This document shows positions 48,268 through 60,149 of a stretch of DNA of 64,000 nucleotides, in pieces. Position 1 is the stretch's first letter. Each line of letters begins with the position of its first letter. The DNA is from Cristatella mucedo (taxonomy: Eukaryota; Bryozoa; Phylactolaemata; Cristatellidae), in NCBI GenBank assembly GCA_009760855.2, contig WPIO01000078.1, positions 1,616,001 through 1,680,000 on the forward strand, read 5' to 3'. Below the pieces are notes generated by a model. The model was not told where the DNA came from. It did no database searches and was given only the letters and a program-made list of their open reading frames with translations. The position numbers and the translations under genes were made by a program.

Positions 48268-51200
48268 TCAGTCAAGCTTGTTCTCCTTGTCTAGCGCCGT
48301 CTGCCGAAAAGCAGGCAGCTGCTGCTGGGCCGACGGCGGGCGTGCATCGGCAGCTTGCTTACGCAGGCCAGCCTTCTGTATCTGCTTCTGCTGCAGGATG
48401 AGCCGCGGCGAGTTCACGTCCGCGGTCCGCAGGGTCGGACGAGCCGGCCTGGACGAGGCCTGCAGCAGCGGGACGGCGGCCGTAGCGCTTCTCGCCACCG
48501 GCGTCCGACTTGCCGCGACGAAGGCATCGGCATCGTCGGTGAACACGCCCATTGATCCGCGCAGCATCGAGGGCCTCACTGCACCTGCAGAAAATCCGCT
48601 CGCTTGTATGCTAGCACAGTATGCTGGCGGCGATGTTCGGCTCCGGCGGCATGCTCTCGCGTCAGTCACATCCAACCTGGACACTGGGATGCGACTTGCA
48701 GCTGAGGGCATCTACGATAGCACCGCCGCCCACCCCCACACCTGCCTCCTGCAGTGGGCCGTAGGCTTTGCAATGCGGTCGACTTGCTGCTGGGCCTGGC
48801 GTCACTGCCGGTGCCGACCGACATCGAGGGAAGACTCGGCGTTGCCAGTCGGCATTCACCAGCAGGCAGGGCTGTCACCAGGCGGTGCGGCGCCAAGCAT
48901 GGAACTCCCTCCCGACCTGAGTCAGAACATCCCCTGACCTGACCACATTTAAAAAGAACTTAAAAACACACCTATTTAGGCCAGCATTTAGTGGGTCCCT
49001 GTGATTCGTACTTCACGTGCTTATGCGTGCTGACACTGAGCATGGTGCCACTAACCACATTTACATGCTGACCCTGTGCATGTCTCCCCTAACCATATTA
49101 TTCATTTTGTTTGTTTATCAAGCATGATATTACTCACCATTCAATTGCGTTTACCTTTACAGCAAATGTAAAGCGCCTAGAAAGAGATTGAGTTCTCTGA
49201 GGGCGCTTTATCAAGTGCATTATTATTATTATTATTATTATTAAGTCGCGAGTGCATCGGCGAGAGCGTGTGTGCTCGCGCTTCCCTTGGCGGCGCTTAC
49301 CAGCCGGTGCTTGTCCAGCAGACAACTTGATCGATGACTTTCGAAGTCCACTGACCAGATCACCGGCGATCGAGATCGGCTCAGAAGATATCACTTCCGA
49401 TGCGACATCACGGCTATGATCGGAGCTTCCAGTAGCAGCTGCTGCAGCAAGGGTGTATGGGTCGCTAGGCTGCACCATCTGCTCAGCGTCGTCGTCCTCA
49501 GCGTCGTCAAGCTCGTACTTGGGCAATTGGCCTACGAGAGAGAGAGAGAGGCGACTCTGAAGCTCCTCAGCCGACGACAGCCAACACAACGATCAGAGCG
49601 TTGCATCATATGCCACCCACCAGTGTCTTGCCGCATGGCAGATGAACGCTCTGCTGCGCAGCACTAGTCTAGTCTAGGCATTGGCAACTTGGAGTGCCCT
49701 TTCCTAGCCATCAATGCCCGGGTTCGTATGCGGGCAGACAGACGGCACACATACTCGACGCTTTTGAAGGTCCAGCCAACGTGGTAAGCCGGATGAAGCT
49801 CGCATGTTGACGCCTCCAGCATGTCTGACCGATTGCGGCTTTTTTGGGCAAACCTTTTCAAAATGCGCTCTTCGTCAAACTTGTTGCTACGTCGAGAGAG
49901 TATCGGCGTGCCGTGCTGTCCTTTCCTACTGCTGGCTCTGCGAATTTCCTTTTTTTTTAGGCGGCTTTCTCCAGCTGCTGCCAGCGAAGTGTTGCGCGCC
50001 ATTTTGCGCCGTGCATCAGCAGTGGGACTCAGGCCCACTGGGGGGGGGCGTGGCGGTGGGTGTGAGAGGGGAAACTTTGCTGCATGCACATCGATGCAGT
50101 GATCAGGCTACACAGAGCGATTATAACCAAGCATTTCATAGCGTAGCCAGAGAACTAAACTGTTATCAAGGCATTTCGCGTAGGCTGTAAAGGAAGCATT
50201 GCAACCGATTAGTGACATTCACTTTGCAGCGATAATCACTCATCACTCATTAGCCGGCAAGCTCTGCACTGCTAACGATGAAGCTGAAGAAAGCTGCGGG
50301 CTGCGTAGCCGGCCAAACTTTCACCAGACGAGTTAGTTCGACCCAGCTATCGTTGCAGCCTTGCGGTAAACTTTTTCAAATTACATAATTAAAGCAGTGT
50401 GGTGCGGCTGCTAGAGCAAGATGAAAAAACATAGTCAGATGCAACCTGTCTGCATGCAAATGGGCTGCTGGTGGGCTCTACCATTGCTGCTAGTGGATTA
50501 CAAGAGGAGAAGGACACAAGGAGGGCGAGTGCATTCGTCACTACACTCACGTCCTCTCATTTGCAGCGCGATGAAAGTAAAGGAAATACGATTAGGTAAT
50601 GACAGCAGCATACGCAATCGTACCACACCTAAGCAGAAAAGGGACAATATATATTCACGGCTTGGCATTGTAGAAAATCAATGAAACCGTAGCAATAGCA
50701 GACAGAGCGGCCACATCAAAGTAGCACGTATGTTAGTATAGGTTGCCTTAAACTAAGCACAGCAAATAAGTGCTTTCACTTTATGCAGCTTGGATCGTTA
50801 TAGAGTAGGCCTGAAGCTCAGTTTCGTAGCCACTGTACTGCTCTAACTGGAAGCATCCTACTGCCTAGGCAGGAAGACCTGCTAACAGTGAATTACATAA
50901 GTCTAGACTGGATGTCACACATGCATAGGCCACCTTTGTTTTTAATCCTTACCTAAGCACGATCGATTTCTAAAATATTGTGTAGCTGAAAAAGGCAGAC
51001 TTGGCTGTGAAGCTGATGGGGTCATTTACCAAAAGGTCATATAGAAGGGAAGCCCAGTCACTGTGCAGAGGCTACTGGGGATAGATGCACTGGCCGAGTA
51101 AATTTCGAGGTTAAGGCGTTCTAGCGCACCTAGCTTCCGAGAGACTAGGTTTGCCAGCGATTATACAGTTATCCTTGCTGCCATTCCATTCGAGAAAGTT

Positions 51201-53718
51201 AGCTGCCATCTAATTTCGACTTTTGGCAATGCATGCTGCAAGGAGATCGAAACACAGGCAGAGCTGTGTGGCATCTGTATGCACTGCATGGCCAGCTCGG
51301 ATGCTCAGACCGTGAGAACATCTGTGAAACATCCTTGCAGCACGGCCAATGCTGCAGTGGCTGTAGATTTGTTTGGGTAGTAGGAGGGTTTATTCTACGA
51401 TGCCAGGGCACATTCAAGTTATGCTTGGCATGTCAACATATTTATTGACAACCGACCAAAGACAAACACCTATGTGATGTTATGCATGCACATTGCATGA
51501 CGTCATCCCACCACAATTCCTTATGCCCTCTCTTGTCTGGTCAAGCGCAGAGACACCATCTTCGGCATTGCCTCTTCTGCTGTAGTGCAATCTGCTGAGC
51601 CTGAGTTTTACTGCGAAGGTCGGCTACTGGTGCAAGGTCGAACACCCTGCTGCCTCGGTCGCTTGTCGATATTGCTCCCTAGCTGTTTGTTCTATGAGGC
51701 TCAAAGCAGGGACTGGGGCTATTGCATCAGCACCAAACAAGGAATAATCAAAACGTACTCGACTCAAGTTATTGTTGGTCAGACAAGTTGGCTTTCAAAG
51801 CTCAAATACTCTGCTTAGGAGTCGTATCATTTGGCAGCAAGACGACGACCCTATGTGCACTGCCAGGCCAGTGAAGAACTTTTTGACGAATCCTTATTTG
51901 ATGCTGGTACAGTGGTTTGGTGCTGATTCGGTGATTTTCATATGCTTTGCATCCCCTTAGCAGACCTGGCATTGTAGAAAACCATCTGATCACCCCAAAA
52001 AATGTACAACCGCAAAAGTGGCACCATAGTGTGGGAATTTTTTGAGACTAAGTGTAATTACTAACCGTTACTCGTATATTTTATTAAGATTACATGTATT
52101 CCTTGTGGGCCTAGGAGTCTGGTGCGCACTTCATTCCAAACTTTCATGGCCCGTGAACCAAACACCACAATCCACTTGCAGTAGGCTGATCGTACCCAGC
52201 CTGCTTAGGCCACATGTACAACCTACATACCGACTAGCCCTTCACCCCTCATAAATCTACCTTTGCAATCCGTCAAGAAGACTTCTCCTCCTTGCCTCTT
52301 TCCCATCCCCCTTTTCCGTGCCTTACTGCCTCCTCCCATCGACTGCAATCTTCCCTATCTTGGACCCCCCTTACCACTGTGCCATCCTATCAGTAAAATG
52401 AGCAGCGTCAGCCCCTGAAATCATGCATAAATGTAGCCTTGCATTATTCGAATGCAATTCAGGCTATGCAACCTTAAAGTTAATAGTCTTTTCTATTACT
52501 CAGGACACTTTAAAGTAAGCAGCCCCAAGGCTCTTGGGCCACTTGGTTTTTTTTATTCAGGAGTTAGTGCAGATCTCAATACAAAAGTAAACCAACACAC
52601 ACACATATCGGTGCATGTGCAAATGCATGCACAATTGGTCATTCTAATTCACTTGGCTCTTAATTACCCCTGTGAAGCATTATGTAAGGCATATTGCTTG
52701 TTGCCACAGGGTCCCAACAGCCATGTGCATCGCAGATAAGATATCGAGTCATGGACTTATCCTGTTGAAACCTTGTCTCACCCCTATGTGCAAACCCAGA
52801 TACTGTTTTACCTAGCAAACTAAATATCGCTCCCAAATGTGTGCAAATCAGTGTTATCAACAATGACATACATACGATTAGCAATTAGATTTTAAGACGA
52901 TTCGGGTCAGTGCAGAACAATCGCAACTGCATCGAATCACCTACCCTCCCGATGAAGGGGGATAAAGGAATCAAATGCAGAGATACACAATAGGTACGTT
53001 TCCGTATATTCGGATGCCGACTGCAAGTGGCACTTGGGTAGGCTGCCTCTTGACCTGGAATGTGGAGGAACAAATTCACTCACGGCCTACCTACCTGAGG
53101 CAGGTTCGAGATGCTCTGTTGGATGCATTTTGAGCGTCTCAATTGGTGTCCTCGCAATGCCTGCTGTCGGAGATCGAGGATCGATAATGGGCGCTGAACA
53201 CGTCGCGTCGTCGTCCAAGTCTGTCGAGGTGTGCGGGTGAACAGCAATGATAATCGGAGTCCTCAAGATACCTGCGTGCCGAAACCGGAGAGCATCGCGC
53301 GAGCACAGCAATGCACACAGAAAGCGCCCGACAGTCAACGATCTGATATATTTCGTCCGGTGCTCCCAGAAAAAAGAAGGCGGCGAGTCGCATTGCAGCG
53401 CACTTTCCTGGCGCGACTATTGTGAATTCATCGTCGACTCAGCATGCACCATGACGTGCAAAGCCCCAGTGAAGTTTCGTCACGCTTACCAGCAGTGGGA
53501 GATCTCGGATCTACGAGGGCGGACGCACCATCTTGTGCGGCCGCACGAGCTGGTGCGGCCGCACCAGCCTGTATAGGCGTTCTTTCGACTCCGCCCGTCG
53601 GAGACCTGGGGTCCGGAAGAAGCAGGCCGGCGCCGCCGACCGGACGTGAACACTTGGCATCCGGCGTGGCGAAAGAGGCGGCGGCTGGTGGCGAGTCGCT
53701 GCTGAAGATGCTGCCCAT
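48268..53718 (-). CDS. CDCA3: CDCA3 / Tome-1-like mitotic-entry regulator, complete in 4 exons
   Basis: CDCA3 (Tome-1) is described as an SCF-linked trigger of mitotic entry that is destroyed in G1 through APC/C-Cdh1 (family knowledge). Exons on the minus strand: 53718-53490, 53271-53095, 49531-49301, 48584-48268. Every intron is phase 1 and splits a Gly codon; the product is 317 residues (human 268). It starts MGS, as CDCA3 does. It has three copies of the family motif DPRSPxxGxxRTPI: residues 36-49, 70-83 (across the exon 1/2 junction) and 107-120. Then follow an acidic patch (LDDAEDDDAEQM), an Ala-rich low-complexity segment and a C-terminal KEN box at 312-314 (TALDKENKLD), placed as in human. 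The middle is disordered and poorly conserved, so exon 3 rests mainly on splice sites and phase. Intron 2 (3.6 kb) and intron 3 hold LINE and foldback debris. Confidence 0.85.
48892..49245 (+). mobile_element. LINE-A 3' end inside CDCA3 intron 3
   Basis: Starts at gcatggaactccctcccgac, then 3' UTR, tail hairpin (49170-49215) and (ATT)n. The end falls about 56 bp from the exon 3 donor (49300). Confidence 0.88.
49664..50100 (-). other. Unrecognised open frame in CDCA3 intron 2
   Basis: A 141-residue basic frame including KKKEIRRASSRKGQH and IRTRALMARKGHSKLP. It lies between exons 2 and 3 of the CDCA3-like gene on the same strand, but no CDCA3 homology was seen. It may be an alternative exon, an old insertion or chance. 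Confidence 0.15.
50805..51215 (-). mobile_element. Degraded LINE-A fragment
   Basis: gcaggaagacctgctaacagtgaattacataag and agctgaaaaaggcagacttggctgtg match the LINE-A body in reverse. In CDCA3 intron 2. Confidence 0.7.
51595..51945. mobile_element. Palindromic foldback element, copy 2
   Basis: The left end gagcctgagttttactgcg matches the right end of copy 1 in reverse. Inner arms gcatcagcaccaaacaagga and tccttatttgatgctggtac are complementary with mismatches. In CDCA3 intron 2. Confidence 0.6.
51946..53094. other. Rest of CDCA3 intron 2, nothing recognised
   Basis: No element or coding match was seen. There is a pyrimidine-rich stretch at 52260-52380 and a short acacac run near 52595. Confidence 0.35.
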
Positions 53719-53900
53719 ACTCGGGCGAGGGGCGGCGCGCAGGTCGGTCTCGAGGCTGAAGGCGACGCACGAAAAACTGCTTGGCGAACGACAGTGAGTG
53801 GGGGAGGGTGAAGGCGAGGCTAACGTAAAAGGGACAGTGCGCGACCACGTGCCCCGCCACAGCCAAGGGCGAGCGGTGCGACACCAGAAGGCACGTAGAA
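53400..53900. promoter_or_regulatory. CpG-rich promoter region of the CDCA3-like gene
   Basis: GC- and CpG-rich stretch covering exon 1 and about 180 bp upstream on the minus strand. A ttggcgaa word near 53783 resembles an E2F/CDE-type site, which would fit a G2/M gene, but one short match is weak evidence. Confidence 0.35.
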
Positions 53901-55230
53901 AAAATCTACATGCGTAGGACGACGGGCGATGCCGAATTCAATTCGCGGACTCGCAAAGGGCTAGCTAGCCTGTGTTCTATCGGCACGTAACGACGCGCTT
54001 CTGGGCTGCACGCTTGCGGGTCCTTGGCCATGCCGACTATGCACAGCACGCTGTTCGAATGTAAAAACTTTACCAAGCCAATGCGACAGTATATATCTTA
54101 TGTTTTGATAAAGGAATCTCTAATCAACTTGGGCAGCAATGTTGAGCTCTCTGTCGGCCGCAGTGGACCGCCGGCGGGCCGCCTGACGGAAGGACCGAGG
54201 CGGAAGCGTGTCGCGGTGTCAAGCTTTCGCACAAAGATACTCACGGCGGTACACAGACCTGCAGTTAAGCAAGCGAAAAGCGAATCTAACCGCTGCTACT
54301 CATTAGGTTCACCGACCGGCAGTATCCAAGGCAGCAGCGAGGGGCGCAACGCAGAGCGACCGGGCCAACGAAGTGCCGGTACAAATTTAAAGCCACCTCA
54401 ACTGACCAATCATATCGGCCAGTGCCATCCTTGACCTACGGCAAATGAGTTAACGGCCCGTGTTAGATCGGCGCGGTGTGCATAGATATACTGGGAGGGT
54501 CAGGAGCCTAGCAGCATTCAAAAGCGCCTAACAGCAGAACTGCCACACAATGGACCAATTTCAACTTCAAAAACTGAATACGAGTTAAAAACAAATTAAT
54601 ATTAGTGCTATATAAATAGAGCATTACCGCGAGCACTTTTAGGAGTTATAGATTGTGAGAGGGGATTGCCATGATTTGGTGGACCCACGTCTATTCCTAG
54701 TCCAGACACGGTGTCGATAGCTGTCGCCGCTCCGCAATTCTATTAGACGAGAGGCAACGCATTGCTCTTAAGGGTATCTCACTAGCGCGTCGCAAGTAAA
54801 GAATAACCAGCAGAGAGAACGATCTGAGATTCAGCACGGCTAAGTATGCACTGGGGCAGCTCTCAGGCTAACCGCGTTATTAGCCCTTGCCTTAGTGGGT
54901 CTGACTAGGGCACCTAGAGCAACCCGCAGCGGGCGGACTAGCCAAGAAGAATTGGGTAGGGGGACACATTAGTTAACCGGGAGCAGAGCGAGGCGTCAGT
55001 TTGACAGCGAGATCTGCTCAGGTTAGAATGGAGCTTTGGTCAGACAAAGAGCGGTCAGGATGTGAGCCGACCACTTTACTCGATTAGAACAACAGCGAAA
55101 GGATGGCAAGCTGGCGGCGGGGGGGGGGAGCCATCTAATAAATTACAAGCAGACGCGAATAGGCAGAGGCGGACACCGAGAGCTAGGGTCCGACAAAAAT
55201 AGCAGTTACGCTCAAGGTCAAGAGGGGAGA
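53900..55230. other. Intergenic upstream of CDCA3, unresolved
   Basis: An open frame at 54024-54434 (136 residues, SVGRSGPPAGRL...) is GC-rich and divergent from CDCA3, but I recognise no family. The rest is unassigned. A short G run sits at 55119-55127. Confidence 0.2.
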
Positions 55231-55234
55231 GAAA

Positions 55235-55800
55235 GAGGGAGAGAGAGAGTATAAACGACACGACTGACTGAGTTCAGTGCTGCAGCTTCAGTAGTCGATC
55301 CGAGACTACGCCTCGAGAGCACGAGAGTCGAGCCTACGGCGACGAGCAGCTAAGTGCAACTTAGTTAACTGCGCGGTTGTGTTCTGCCAGCTACTCAGTT
55401 AGCTGCTCATATCTTGAGGTGCTGTAGCGGTCCGCCTCCGAGGTCGGGACCACTGCTAGCGACGCAGGCGTGTGGTGGCTTATTGTAGTCGGGCTTCGGG
55501 AGTTCTCACGCAGTTAACTCCGTCGGTCCGGTGCGCGCCGCGTAAAGCGCTTGCGCCGGCGCGTAACCACTACTAACAGGCCCTCAATAAACTGTTGCTT
55601 TCGGCACCCAGTTGTGGCCGCCTGTGTTTTAACCGCGCTGCAGCGCTGCACTACACCGTCCATCGGTGGAGAGCCGGGGGACGAGCTTCTGCGCGGTTAC
55701 AAGTACACCAGGAGGGCTGCAAGTCGAAACTGACGCCTCTCGAGGCCCCCAAACAAGGAGTCTCAGCCCGAGGACCTGTCACTGGTAAGACTTGCACCGT
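55235..55800 (+). mobile_element. Possible LTR-type promoter/leader remnant
   Basis: A TATA-like gagtataaacgac (55248), a CpG-rich leader, an aataaa signal at about 55587, then cggtggagagccgggggac as in retrotransposon leaders after an LTR. No paired LTR, target duplication or gag/pol frame was found. Confidence 0.25.
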
Positions 55801-56131
55801 ACCATAGGAAGCTCAGCTCATGACGCTCTCACAGCAACTGGAAACTATTACGGGGACGTTAGCTGGTTAGAAAACAGCGAGTCTCCGACTTGACTGCGTG
55901 AGCATCTTTCAGTGATTGGCGTAGAAGGCCACATCCCAAGTTTCAATGCAGTGAAGCTGAGACGCTTAAATGGGCTAAGCGCAGCAGCGCCGACTGAATC
56001 GTTAGAGACTAGCGCTCGGTCTATTGAAAGGACAAGAGGGACTTCCAGCAATTTACGAATACAAAATGGCGCCTTTGCGTGAGAAGAGGAAAAGATGAGG
56101 CGTACTGCGAACGATGCCTGTGGCATACTGC

Positions 56132-56262
56132 TGCCGATCCCTGGTTTGGCTAAAAGGTAAGGTGCTCTACTTTAAATGACACAGGTAGTGGGCTCAAACC
56201 TTGCATCTTCTCTAGAGTACCTCGATAAGATTAGGGTTCTCTTAGGGTGCCAAAATAGATGT
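56132..56262 (+). mobile_element. SINE-2 copy, diverged
   Basis: ggtttggctaaaaggtaagg head, gtgggctcaaaccttgc B box, and a tail agattagggttctcttagggtgcc. Confidence 0.65.
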
Positions 56263-56962
56263 GAAGTTATTTTATTCAAGCAAGTCGGCGATGGAATATA
56301 GTTTTCCAGCTCCGGAATACGGTCTCATTTTTGGCATAATGGACCAGAATGTTAACCTCAATGTGCTTCATGAGCGGTTTCTGTCTGCCGCAACAAGTGC
56401 TTCGGAGGATGAATTTCTGTTCCGGCAAAGCTCATTACGAGGTAGGTTAGACAACTGTCTTATCACTCGTCTCTCACCGTCGTGGGATGACATTATCAGC
56501 TGCTCGATTAAAACGAATTCTAAATTCTCGATTAAAGCATCTAAAAAGGGATACCTTAGACCGGAGACGCAGAGTAGAAAGTCGACTCCACCACGACGCC
56601 GGCAGAAGAGCGTTTGGAGCGGCTTTGAAGGCGATGGGGTCGACATTGCGCGACGCGATGAAGCAGCAAGCGACTTGGAAGCTCATCGAGAGGCAGGCCG
56701 TCATCACAAAATAGGACGGATTTACTTTTTGCTGACGAATAAGTTTCGTAATTCTGCTTTGTCGGCTTCGAAGTGCTACGTAAGCATTGCTAAATATCGT
56801 TCGCAGCTTTACAACCTCGATAGTCGTAGGATATTTGCCTGACAGTCCTGTACAGAATCCGTTGGTCGTACTGTTGGGAGTGAGCAAATACGAGTGGAGA
56901 TAAGTGTGTAGACAAACAGTGATTTTAGTGTGGAAAAATTGTGGCAATAATAATGAAAACAA
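56261..56962. other. Overlapping unrecognised open frames
   Basis: A plus-strand frame of 193 residues (56261-56842), a second plus frame from 56487 with a basic helical look (LSAARLKRILNSRLKHLKR) and a minus frame of 162 residues all overlap. At most one can be coding. No family is recognised and no LINE match was seen. Possibly the remains of a different mobile element. Confidence 0.2.
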
Positions 56963-58676
56963 GATAATTTACTAATTCATTTTTGCTAGGTTAGATTATT
57001 TCGCTTCACAATCGATTGATTCTTGCTATCGCTCTTATCGAAGCGACTGAAACTTTTCACATTTTCTACGGCGAATTCTCAATTCCTCATAAAGAAAGAA
57101 GTGCGAAGCAACTATTATTAGTGACCTAATAGTCCACGAGAAACCGCTTCGCTAAGAAGAAAATTTAAACAAGGTCACTCAAATAGGTGTCTTGTGCCGT
57201 TTGAGCAAACTTTCACGAGGAATGGAGGCAATGTCGCTATTTAACTCACTATTTTCGCTGAGATGCTGAAAAAGTTTCGTGCAGCCAACCCACTTTAGTG
57301 CCAGATCCGCGGAGGATAACTGCACGCTCGTGCTCGCTCGCTCGCTCCCGGCTACAAAATGGGCGCCTATGCTCGCAGCACCGACGCGTCAGCCGAGCTT
57401 CTTTGGGTACTAGATTTCTCGAGAGCAAGCAAAACGTATGAGTTTGAGAGAATTCAGAATACCATGCAAGAATCCCTTCTTACTTTCATTATTTATGCCC
57501 CACGAAAAAATTAAACGTAAGAACTGGGAGCTGGAGAAGAAGGTGGCTCTTCGCTTATACCTCGCTCAGGGGCTCATTCCCTTAGGACGCTCGAGGTGGC
57601 GCTGCAATCACGCGCCAGCGTGAACGCCATCCGGTGAGTGAACTCGCTCTCCCGAGGGCCTTTGTTTTGGCAAAGAGAGCGCTCGCTGTTGGCGGGCCAA
57701 CCACAGACAATCGGGTAAAAGTGTTTCTGATGTTCCGAACCGTAGCATGAAAGGTTTAGAGGAACCATCCGACGCCGGTGCCTCTATTAGCGAGCACGAA
57801 ATGCACACTACCTCCTCTCTCAGAGAACGCTTTCGGCTCGATTAGTAAGGGGTGGTATCTGTAACGTGGCATTCTAGTTGTTCGCTTTCGCCTTGGGCGT
57901 AATATTCTTTTAACACACACAGCGCCATTACACACAACGCAGAGAACGTAGCGAACTCCTTACGGTAAATCTTGCTTTTGAGAGGACGCAGCCGCGATCG
58001 CAGGACGTAAGCACCGGCGAACAGGTCGCCCTAATTAGCTTTCACAGCTAAGCGAGTCCAAAGCAGCGCGCTTACCTCCAACCTCAGCCTCAGTTATTTT
58101 AATTTGTGAGTTTGAGTGTGCTTTCTAATGCCCACTTTCTTAGGCTGTGAGTGATGTGTACAAATACCGACCAGCACAAAATCTGCATGGTTCTTTAAGC
58201 TAAGGGAAACTCTAAAGGAAAATACACGTGGTACGAACAAGTACGCGGCACATACCGGTTGCCAGAGATATTGAAGGTGCAGCTTCTCTATTTTAGATAC
58301 AAAAACAATTTCAAAATATTTGATTACTATTACCTTACAGTCTCACAGCATTTTCAACTTTTAATTATTGGTAGTCCCTTGGCGAGGGAGGTTGAGACCT
58401 GTGCGGGCTCACTAAAAGGGCACTCCTCAGTTGGCCGCATGGCGGAGCCGAACTTGAGCATTCAGGAACGGCGATATGGTGACGTAGCGATGGCCACCTC
58501 AGGCAATGTTCAATGGGTTATAATGATCGAGGTTTGAGCTTATTGTTGCACTCACGCTGCAATGGCTCGTGAGCAAGATGGGAAAAATGGAAGCTCTCGC
58601 CATGGTGCCGCTACTCCTTGCTGACGCGTGGCTATTAAAGGTGACGCTGGCGAATGGAAGCATGAAAAAAGTCAAG
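56963..58676. other. Intergenic, nothing firm
   Basis: A (GCTC)n-like short tandem lies at 57334-57350 in a CpG-richer patch. A short frame begins MAEPNLSIQERRYGD at 58440 but has no recognised continuation. Confidence 0.25.
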
Positions 58677-58830
58677 GCTGATTCAGCAACCTCATTTACA
58701 TGGCGGCGGGAGAGTCCAATCGGCTATCACCGCAGCTTGCAGTGGGTAATGTAGGATCGCCCACTGCCGAACTCGAACCCACGACCTGAGTCGAGGAGAG
58801 CGAGAATATGAGCTGGTGAGCCGTAGTTGC
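58677..58830 (-). mobile_element. SINE-1 copy
   Basis: The reverse complement reads gtcgtgggttcgagttcggc (B box) and cactgcaagctgcggtgatag body. Confidence 0.8.
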
Positions 58831-59211
58831 CGCCTCAGTACGCGTAGCTATGACAAGCGCGCGGTCTTGACGCGAAGCTACGCCGACGGTACCGGGCCAC
58901 CAAAGCAGTAAAGAGCGCCCAAATCTCAGCATAGCCACTTTATGTCCCTAGAAAATAACCGTTTACTACTCGACAGCGCTGGAGGACTGCAGCTGTCCAG
59001 CACCTGTCATAACGGGCAAAAAAATCTCGCTCTGCGTACATATATATCTCTGCTTATTAAAGCGAGAAAGTCCGCCACACTGCCAGATGGCGCGCTTCCG
59101 TCACGTGGCAAGTGGCACACTTCCGCCAAGCGGCAAGATGGCTCAGCATTGTCTTCCGCGACTGAACTACTGCGACACAGCGAAGCGAGTCCACAGGCAG
59201 TGAGCTGCTGG

Positions 59212-59364
<153 letters not shown>

Positions 59365-59426
59365 AACGAGACATCTTCGCAAGTTATTCGTTGAAACAAT
59401 TACCAACACCAAATCCTCAGTTGGCC

Positions 59427-59738
59427 GCCGATTGATCCGAGTTTCCCTGACCCAGCGAGATTCAAAAAGAAGCTTAGAAAATACATTTTATCGCAGAATT
59501 TAGCTGGTGCTTGTGATCCGTCCTCTGTGAGCTTATGCGTGCCGACACTGCGCATGCTGCCACTGGTCGCATTTACATGTTGACACTGTGCAAGTGACCT
59601 CTAACCATGTCATGCTTGTTGACATTGTGCAAGTTACCACTAATTATTTGATCATACTTCCTTTACAGCAAACGCAAAGTGCCTAGAAAGAGATCAAGTT
59701 CTCTGAAGTCTGCTTTAATAATATATTTATAATTATCT
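59427..59738 (+). mobile_element. LINE-A 3' fragment and tail
   Basis: From ccctgacccagcgagattcaaaaagaagctt through the 3' UTR to gtgcctagaaagagatcaag and an AT tail. Confidence 0.82.
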
Positions 59739-59770
59739 TCGAGTGACGGGCCGCTGGCGCAGCGACAGGA

Positions 59771-60055
59771 TTGCAGGCCGAGCTTGAGCGGCTGGAGAGC
59801 GGCCGAGCGCGGCCATTACGGCGACTAATCGCTAGGCACGGTGGAAACCTGGGCGGAACTGCCCATGCCTGCCTTGGGCACCTGTCCAGTGCGTCAAACC
59901 CGCTGCCAAAAAGTGCGTCAAGCTCAGAGGAAATCGGGTCCTCGAAGACTGCGCTCGCGAAATACAGAAAGACACGTGCGTCCAAAAGTTTTAAGTACGA
60001 AGAGCCCAGGAGCAAGTTATGGAAATCGATGGCCATCGATCGAGAGACTTATTAA
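59771..60055 (+). other. Unrecognised CpG-rich open frame
   Basis: About 94 residues in one frame from a possible acceptor (gattgcag, 59773) to a stop at 60055, beginning AELERLESGRARPL and ending SKLWKSMAIDRETY. GC content is far above the neighbours. It looks like an exon or a captured coding fragment, but no family is recognised and the ATG is absent. Confidence 0.25.
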
Positions 60056-60149
60056 ACATATGGCTCAGCGTGAAGTGCTAGCTCACACTGCCGAGTGGGT
60101 AGCGTTTGCGATGACTTTTACGAAGGTTAGGCGCTTACATCAAAATAGA

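Noticed and set aside
53444-53797. 117-residue plus-strand frame near 53.5 kb
   Set aside because: Antisense shadow of CDCA3 exon 1 in CpG-rich DNA.
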